Shown here piece by piece: positions 21,884 through 26,586 of a stretch of 26,586 bases of DNA (the stretch's first letter is position 1; every line of letters starts with the position of its first letter). The stretch lies in assembly GCA_900754795.1 (NCBI GenBank), contig CAAEEA010000057.1, forward strand, positions 1 to 26,586, given 5' to 3'. The position numbers and the translations under genes were made by a program. The stretch is from Clostridia bacterium (GTDB lineage: Bacteria > Bacillota > Clostridia > Peptostreptococcales > Anaerovoracaceae). The notes under the pieces were generated by a model. That model saw only the letters and a program-made list of their open reading frames with translations. It searched no databases and had not been told where the DNA came from.

Positions 21884-24800
21884 ATGGAATGGACAAAAGA
21901 ACAACGTGAAGCTATAGAACTGAGAAATAAAAACATACTGGTGGCGGCAGCAGCCGGATCGGGAAAGACGGCCGTACTTGTGGAGAGGATTAAACAGCTT
22001 ATGCTCCGTGACGGCGTTTCAGTTGACCGGATGCTCATAGTAACATTTACCAACGCGGCCGCGGCTGAGATGAAAGAAAAGATCAGGAACGCTCTGTCCG
22101 GGGCGGTTTCTTCGGCAGATGATCCGGCGGAGCTGCGCTTTCTGAAGAAGCAGGCAGATCTGATCGCTTCGGCGAATATAAGCACCTTTCATGCTTTCGC
22201 CCTTGAAGTCATCAGGAGATTTTTCTATATCATTAAGATCGAACCGGATTTCAGAATTTGCGACAGCACTCAGGAGACTCTCCTGAAAGAAGACGCGATG
22301 GACGAACTTCTGGAACAGCTTTTTGAGGAGGGTGATCCCCGGTTTTACCGTTTTCTGAAATGTTACAGCGGAGACAGAAACGAAAACAGATTCAGAGAGA
22401 CCGTCAGAAGCGCGTACAGCACCATCATGAGTCTGCCCGAACCTTTCCGGTGGCTTGATGAAAATATTGAGAGCCTCAGAAACGGCAGCGTCTTTGATAA
22501 AGGCGCCGGAACGTACATTTTCAGATCAGCCGAAAGCATGATAAGAAAAGGCGCCGAGGGGTTATCGGCAAATTTGGATATTGCCCTCGAAAAAGGCCTT
22601 GACGGGCTCAGACAACTTACTGAAGACGACATGGCGGCAGCCGCCGCTCTTTTGGAGACTCTGAGACTCAGAGACTACCGGGCGGCCGGCGAAGCTCTCG
22701 GAGCTTTTAAGCTGGGCCGGCTGGACAAGAGGCTATACGGCGGCGATGAGAATATAAAGGAACTTGTAAACACCGGAAGAAAAGGGCTCAAAGAAGCGGT
22801 AAAAAAAATAAGAGAAAATTTTTTCTACGGCAGCGAAGACGAGCTGCGCCGGGAGATGAGCGCCACATATGAACCGGCGCTTTACATGGGAGAACTCCTG
22901 CGGAAGTATGACGCCGTTTACAGAGCTAAAAAAGATGAAAAGAACATGGTGGATTTCAGCGATATAGAGCATTACGCGTATGAAATCCTGAAAGACCGGG
23001 AAGCCGCTGATTTTTACCGTGAAAAATTTGAATATATTTTCATAGATGAGTATCAGGACAACAATGTCATACAGGAAGCGCTTATAGACCTGATCAGGCG
23101 TGAAAACAACCTGTTCATGGTCGGAGACGTAAAACAGAGCATATACAAATTCAGACTGGCCGAACCGGAGATATTTCAGCAGAAATACATGCGGTACAAA
23201 CAGGACGGACGCGTATCCGCAGCCATAGATCTTAACAGGAATTTCCGAAGCAAAAGAACAGTGATAGATTTTATCAATTACATCTTTGAAAACATAATGG
23301 ACGGATATGATGACGACGCCAGTCTTTACGCCGGAAACCCTTACGCGGACAAGGCCGCCCCGCAGCCCCGCCTCTATCTGACAGGCGTTCCGTGGAAAGA
23401 AGAATCCGATATAGATGACGAGCTGAAAAACATAATCAAAGCCGAAAAAGAAGCGCTGGCCGCTGTTAAGATAATCAGGGACAATCTCGGCACGCCGTTC
23501 TTTGACAGCAAGGCGGGTGAAGAAAGACCTCTCTGCAAGAGGGATATAGTTATACTGATGCGGAGTGTAAAAAACTACGGAGACGTTTTTTACAAGATTC
23601 TGACAGAAAACGACATCCCCGCCTACGTAGATGACAATGACGGTTTCTTTGACACTATGGAGATAGAAACTTTTCTGTCGCTTCTCTATGTGATAGATAA
23701 CCCAGCGCAGGACATAAAGCTCATTACTCTTTTGAGATCGGAAATCATGGGATTTTCCATAGAAGAGCTGGTGAGGATAAGGACAGCGCACAGGGAAGGA
23801 TCGTATTATGAGGCCTTTTGCGGATGCGCGGACGGTGAAGATGGCCGGGAACAGAATCTTGGGGATAAGTGCCGGGCGGCCCTTGAAAAGATCCGGAGCT
23901 GGCGGCAGATGAGCATACTCATGCCTCTGGATAAACTAATATGGAAACTTCTCCTTGATACCGGATTTTACGTCGCGATGGGGGCCATGCCGGCCGGAAG
24001 CCAGAGACAGGCAAATCTGCGGGCTTTTACAGACAAGGCGCTGGTCTACAGACAGAACATGGGAGGCTCGCTGTACGGATTCATAAGGTACATTGAGGCT
24101 ATCAGAGATAAAAAGGTTTCCATGGGTCAGGTAAAACTGCTGGGCGAAAAAGATGACCTGGTGCGTATAATGACCATACACAAGTCCAAGGGGCTTGAAT
24201 TTCCGGCCGTCATACTGGCGGGATTCTGCCGCCGGCTCAATTATGCGGCTGCCGGCAGATCACCTGTATTTCACAAGGACATAGGCATCGGATTTCCGCT
24301 GACCGATCCGGAGGATCACTGGTACAGAGTCACCCTCATACAGAAGATGATAAGTTCACGGGTACGATTTGAAGAAGTGGAAGAAGAAAAACGTGTTCTT
24401 TACGTTGCCATGACCCGGGCGATGGACAGGCTTTTTCTGCTGGGAATCCTCACGGATCCGGATAAAGAAACAGAGGCGGCCCGGTCAGGCGGCGATACAA
24501 GTTATTTTTCAATGACAAGGAAGCTGCTCTGCAGACCGGAATATATGGAAATGATAGACGACGATCAGCTCATAAATCTAAAAAAGGCCCGCCGCCGTGA
24601 TGCCGGCGCCGCCGGGAAACTGATCGAAAGCTGCGCCGGTATGCCCGTATCCGGGGAAGTGGCAGCCAGAATGACTTTTACATATCCTTATGCGGCTGAG
24701 ACAAAGACAAGGACAAAGTATTCGGTAAGCAGCCTGGCCGGCGGAGAACAGAGAAGGGAAACTGACCTGAGAGAACCGCTGTTTGCCGCCGGGGAGAAAA

Positions 24801-25303
24801 GTCTCGGAGCCGCCGAAAGAGGTACCGCCTATCATACGGTGCTTGAACATCTGGATATAAAAAAAGCCAGAGAAGACGAAAGTTACATTGATGATCTGCT
24901 CCGCAAAATGACAGAAGAAGAAATGATTACGGAGGCAGAAGCGCGTATCATAGACGTTAAAAAAATCCGGGCCTTTGCCGGTTCTTCTGTCGGCGCCCGC
25001 ATGGCCGCAAGCGGCAATGTTCAAAGAGAAAAACGGTTCAATTATCTGACGGAACGCGACGGTGTAAAAACCATAGTGCGGGGTAAGATAGACTGCTTTT
25101 TCGAGGAGGACGGAGGCTGGGTGCTGCTCGATTATAAGACAGGAAGCGCCGCTGACGCCGCAGCCGGCAGGGATGAGAAGATAGCCGAAAAGTACAGGAC
25201 TCAGATTGAGCTGTACCGGCAGGCTCTTGAAGCTGCCACCGGGCGTAAAGTTAAAGAGGCATATCTTTACATGACTGACGCCGGGAGATTTATCAAAATT
25301 TAA
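21884..25303 (+). CDS. addA: ATP-dependent helicase/nuclease subunit A (AddA)
   Basis: An 1139-residue UvrD-type superfamily 1 helicase with a C-terminal RecB-like nuclease, slightly shorter than typical AddA (about 1200). With AddB it resects double-strand breaks to a Chi-like site and loads RecA. Seen: Q motif WTKEQREAI; Walker A AAGSGKT (residues 23-29); motif Ia TFTNAAAAEM; Walker B FIDEYQDNN with Asp388 and Glu389; VGDVKQSIYKFRLAEP; MTIHKSKGLEFPAVI; and VLYVAMTRAMDRL. The nuclease has His984 in RGTAYHTVLEH and Asp1083-Tyr-Lys1085 in LLDYKTG, so catalysis should be intact. GGAGG at 21870-21874 supports ATG 21884. addB, which normally precedes addA, is not upstream here; the neighbour is divergent gpmI. 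Confidence 0.93.
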   Translation: MEWTKEQREAIELRNKNILVAAAAGSGKTAVLVERIKQLMLRDGVSVDRMLIVTFTNAAAAEMKEKIRNALSGAVSSADDPAELRFLKKQADLIASANISTFHAFALEVIRRFFYIIKIEPDFRICDSTQETLLKEDAMDELLEQLFEEGDPRFYRFLKCYSGDRNENRFRETVRSAYSTIMSLPEPFRWLDENIESLRNGSVFDKGAGTYIFRSAESMIRKGAEGLSANLDIALEKGLDGLRQLTEDDMAAAAALLETLRLRDYRAAGEALGAFKLGRLDKRLYGGDENIKELVNTGRKGLKEAVKKIRENFFYGSEDELRREMSATYEPALYMGELLRKYDAVYRAKKDEKNMVDFSDIEHYAYEILKDREAADFYREKFEYIFIDEYQDNNVIQEALIDLIRRENNLFMVGDVKQSIYKFRLAEPEIFQQKYMRYKQDGRVSAAIDLNRNFRSKRTVIDFINYIFENIMDGYDDDASLYAGNPYADKAAPQPRLYLTGVPWKEESDIDDELKNIIKAEKEALAAVKIIRDNLGTPFFDSKAGEERPLCKRDIVILMRSVKNYGDVFYKILTENDIPAYVDDNDGFFDTMEIETFLSLLYVIDNPAQDIKLITLLRSEIMGFSIEELVRIRTAHREGSYYEAFCGCADGEDGREQNLGDKCRAALEKIRSWRQMSILMPLDKLIWKLLLDTGFYVAMGAMPAGSQRQANLRAFTDKALVYRQNMGGSLYGFIRYIEAIRDKKVSMGQVKLLGEKDDLVRIMTIHKSKGLEFPAVILAGFCRRLNYAAAGRSPVFHKDIGIGFPLTDPEDHWYRVTLIQKMISSRVRFEEVEEEKRVLYVAMTRAMDRLFLLGILTDPDKETEAARSGGDTSYFSMTRKLLCRPEYMEMIDDDQLINLKKARRRDAGAAGKLIESCAGMPVSGEVAARMTFTYPYAAETKTRTKYSVSSLAGGEQRRETDLREPLFAAGEKSLGAAERGTAYHTVLEHLDIKKAREDESYIDDLLRKMTEEEMITEAEARIIDVKKIRAFAGSSVGARMAASGNVQREKRFNYLTERDGVKTIVRGKIDCFFEEDGGWVLLDYKTGSAADAAAGRDEKIAEKYRTQIELYRQALEAATGRKVKEAYLYMTDAGRFIKI

Positions 25304-25333
25304 ATTCCGCAAGCCCGATAAGGAGTAACTATC

Positions 25334-26575
25334 ATGGAAAGAAAAAAATATTTTATTCTCGGACTGGGGACTCTGCTCCTTTTGTTCTGTGGACTGATAT
25401 ACGCCTGGTCGCTGTTCAGAACTCCGTTTCAGGAAATGTTTCCGCAATGGAGCGTTTCTCAGCTTTCAATGACATTTACTGTATCTATGGTCTTTTTCTG
25501 CCTGGGCGGGTTCATTTCGGGCCGGCTCCTTATGAAAAAGGGAGCTTCTTTTGTAATCTCCCTTTCGGCTCTCCTGGTGCTTGCAGGATTCGCCGGAGTG
25601 TCGCTGATAGATCCTCAGGATCGTGAAACAGGTCTTGCGATACTTTACGGCTGTTACGGCATCCTCGGCGGGACGGGAATAGGTCTGAGCTATAACGCCA
25701 TCCTTTCATCGGTTGGAAGACTTTTTCCGTCGCGTCCGGGGCTTGCTTCGGGAACGATGCTGCTGGGATTCGGCATGGGAGGCCTTGTCCTGGGAGGTCT
25801 CGCCACGGCGCTGATAGGATCCGCGGGGCTCCTTGCGACTTTTAGGATAATGGGCGTATGCATGTTTGCCGTATTGCTGACAGGAGGCATCATCATCGGC
25901 CGTTTTGTAAAGAATCCGGAGCCAGCCGGGAATGCGGACGGCAGGAAAACGCCCGTTCCCGGGGCAAAAGACGGCTCAGGCGCGGAAGACGTTCCCGCCG
26001 GCAGGATGCTTATGTCCGCGCCGTTCTGGATCTTTATTGTATGGAACGTGATAACCAACTCGGCGGGGCTTATGGTAGTAAACAGCGCGGCTGTCATAGC
26101 CGCCGGCTTCGGAGCCCCGGCTATTGTCGGCATGGTCGTTTCGCTGTGCAACGGCATAGGCAGGGCGCTCATGGGCGAAGTCTTTGACAAAAAGGGACGG
26201 GGAACGGCCCTCGTAACAGACTGCGCTCTCCAGATCTGCTCGGGGCTTGCTCTGATAACGGGAGCCGTCCTGCGCAGCAGCGCCTTTATCATAGCCGGTC
26301 TTGTAATGGCGGGATTTTTCTACGCCGGCTCGCCGACCATAGCGGCCGCTTACATAAAAAATGTCTTCGGGGAAAAATATTTTTCCGTCAATTTCAGCAT
26401 AGCTAATTTTTCACTGATACCTGCCGCCCTGATCGGGCCTACAGTTTCGGGGTCTCTCGTCAGCGCGGGAGGTGGAAGCTATATGAGCACTTTTGTACTT
26501 ATAGCCGTATGCGGTATCCTGGCCGCGTTTACGGTACCGCTCATAGAAAGAACAGCGAAAAAGTCCGCAAAGTAA
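25334..26575 (+). CDS. OFA-family MFS transporter (oxalate/formate antiporter-like)
   Basis: A 413-residue major facilitator with about 12 hydrophobic helices and a charged central loop near residues 197-222. The start MERKKYFILGLGTLLLLFCG followed by LIYAWSLFRTPFQEMFPQWS is characteristic of the OFA subfamily, as are YGCYGILGGTGIGLSYNAI and SRPGLASGTMLLGFGMGG. The named member exchanges oxalate and formate; most relatives carry other monocarboxylates or are uncharacterised, and no oxalate genes are nearby, so the substrate is open. AAGGAG (25320-25325) precedes ATG 25334. It begins 30 bases after addA with no terminator between, so readthrough is likely. The final bases of the window (26576-26586) may be the first arm of a terminator that continues outside. 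Confidence 0.87.
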   Translation: MERKKYFILGLGTLLLLFCGLIYAWSLFRTPFQEMFPQWSVSQLSMTFTVSMVFFCLGGFISGRLLMKKGASFVISLSALLVLAGFAGVSLIDPQDRETGLAILYGCYGILGGTGIGLSYNAILSSVGRLFPSRPGLASGTMLLGFGMGGLVLGGLATALIGSAGLLATFRIMGVCMFAVLLTGGIIIGRFVKNPEPAGNADGRKTPVPGAKDGSGAEDVPAGRMLMSAPFWIFIVWNVITNSAGLMVVNSAAVIAAGFGAPAIVGMVVSLCNGIGRALMGEVFDKKGRGTALVTDCALQICSGLALITGAVLRSSAFIIAGLVMAGFFYAGSPTIAAAYIKNVFGEKYFSVNFSIANFSLIPAALIGPTVSGSLVSAGGGSYMSTFVLIAVCGILAAFTVPLIERTAKKSAK

Positions 26576-26586
26576 AAACGGCGGCT

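Noticed and set aside
22733..23791. Long minus-strand open frame (352 codons) opposite addA
   Set aside because: Lies entirely within the conserved helicase; Phe/Tyr/Val-rich composition is typical of antisense to Glu/Asp/Lys-rich coding sequence.
1..26586. CRISPR arrays, tRNA/rRNA genes, insertion sequences, phage genes
   Set aside because: Looked for direct-repeat arrays, cloverleaf-like segments, terminal inverted repeats and transposase or integrase motifs; none were seen, and nearly all sequence is accounted for by intact core genes.

Overview
The window looks like a chromosomal segment of a Gram-positive, endospore-forming Clostridia-type Firmicute of moderate GC content. Evidence: strong AGGAGG-type ribosome binding sites, GTG and TTG starts, a CsoR/CopA copper operon, an LtaS-like lipoteichoic acid synthase, AddA instead of RecB, a dnaE-pfkA gene pair, and a CwlJ-type spore-cortex hydrolase next to a GerQ-like coat protein. 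A finer placement (for example Anaerovoracaceae / Family XIII) would be a guess. I see no phage, IS element, CRISPR array, rRNA or tRNA; the genes are densely packed and no gap exceeds about 160 bp.

Layout. (a) 2-1738: a long-chain acyl-CoA synthetase cut by the left edge, closed by a strong terminator. (b) 1811-4762: a copper-response operon, csoR then copA, with a CsoR-type operator on the promoter; copA carries an in-frame C-terminal CopZ domain that has its own Shine-Dalgarno and ATG. (c) 4844-5883 (minus): a sporulation cassette, CwlJ-like hydrolase then GerQ-like protein, behind a sigma-K/sigma-E-like promoter. (d) 6030-7958: a polyglycerolphosphate synthase-like membrane sulfatase with a sigma-A promoter. 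(e) 7936-9968 (minus): a membrane-anchored endonuclease/exonuclease/phosphatase protein followed by an EamA transporter. (f) 10085-15197: dnaE, pfkA and a flavodoxin-domain protein in one direction. (g) 15194-16444 (minus): a DinB-type Y-family polymerase, with a perfect 18-bp palindrome over its promoter -35 that resembles an SOS box. (h) 16606-20213: an operon of a DUF308 membrane protein and two FAD-dependent oxidoreductases behind a near-consensus sigma-A promoter. (i) 20226-21767 (minus): gpmI. (j) 21884-26575: addA followed by an OFA-type MFS transporter.

How the genes fit together. The copper operon is a self-contained sensor, pump and chaperone unit. dnaE, dinB and addA are replication or repair genes; pfkA and gpmI are glycolytic. 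The CwlJ/GerQ pair points to nutrient- or Ca-DPA-triggered cortex hydrolysis during germination. Most of the window is ordinary core genome. The parts most worth a second look are the copA-copZ dual-product arrangement, the three-armed copper operator, the divergent GerQ-like protein, the dinB palindrome, and addA without a neighbouring addB.
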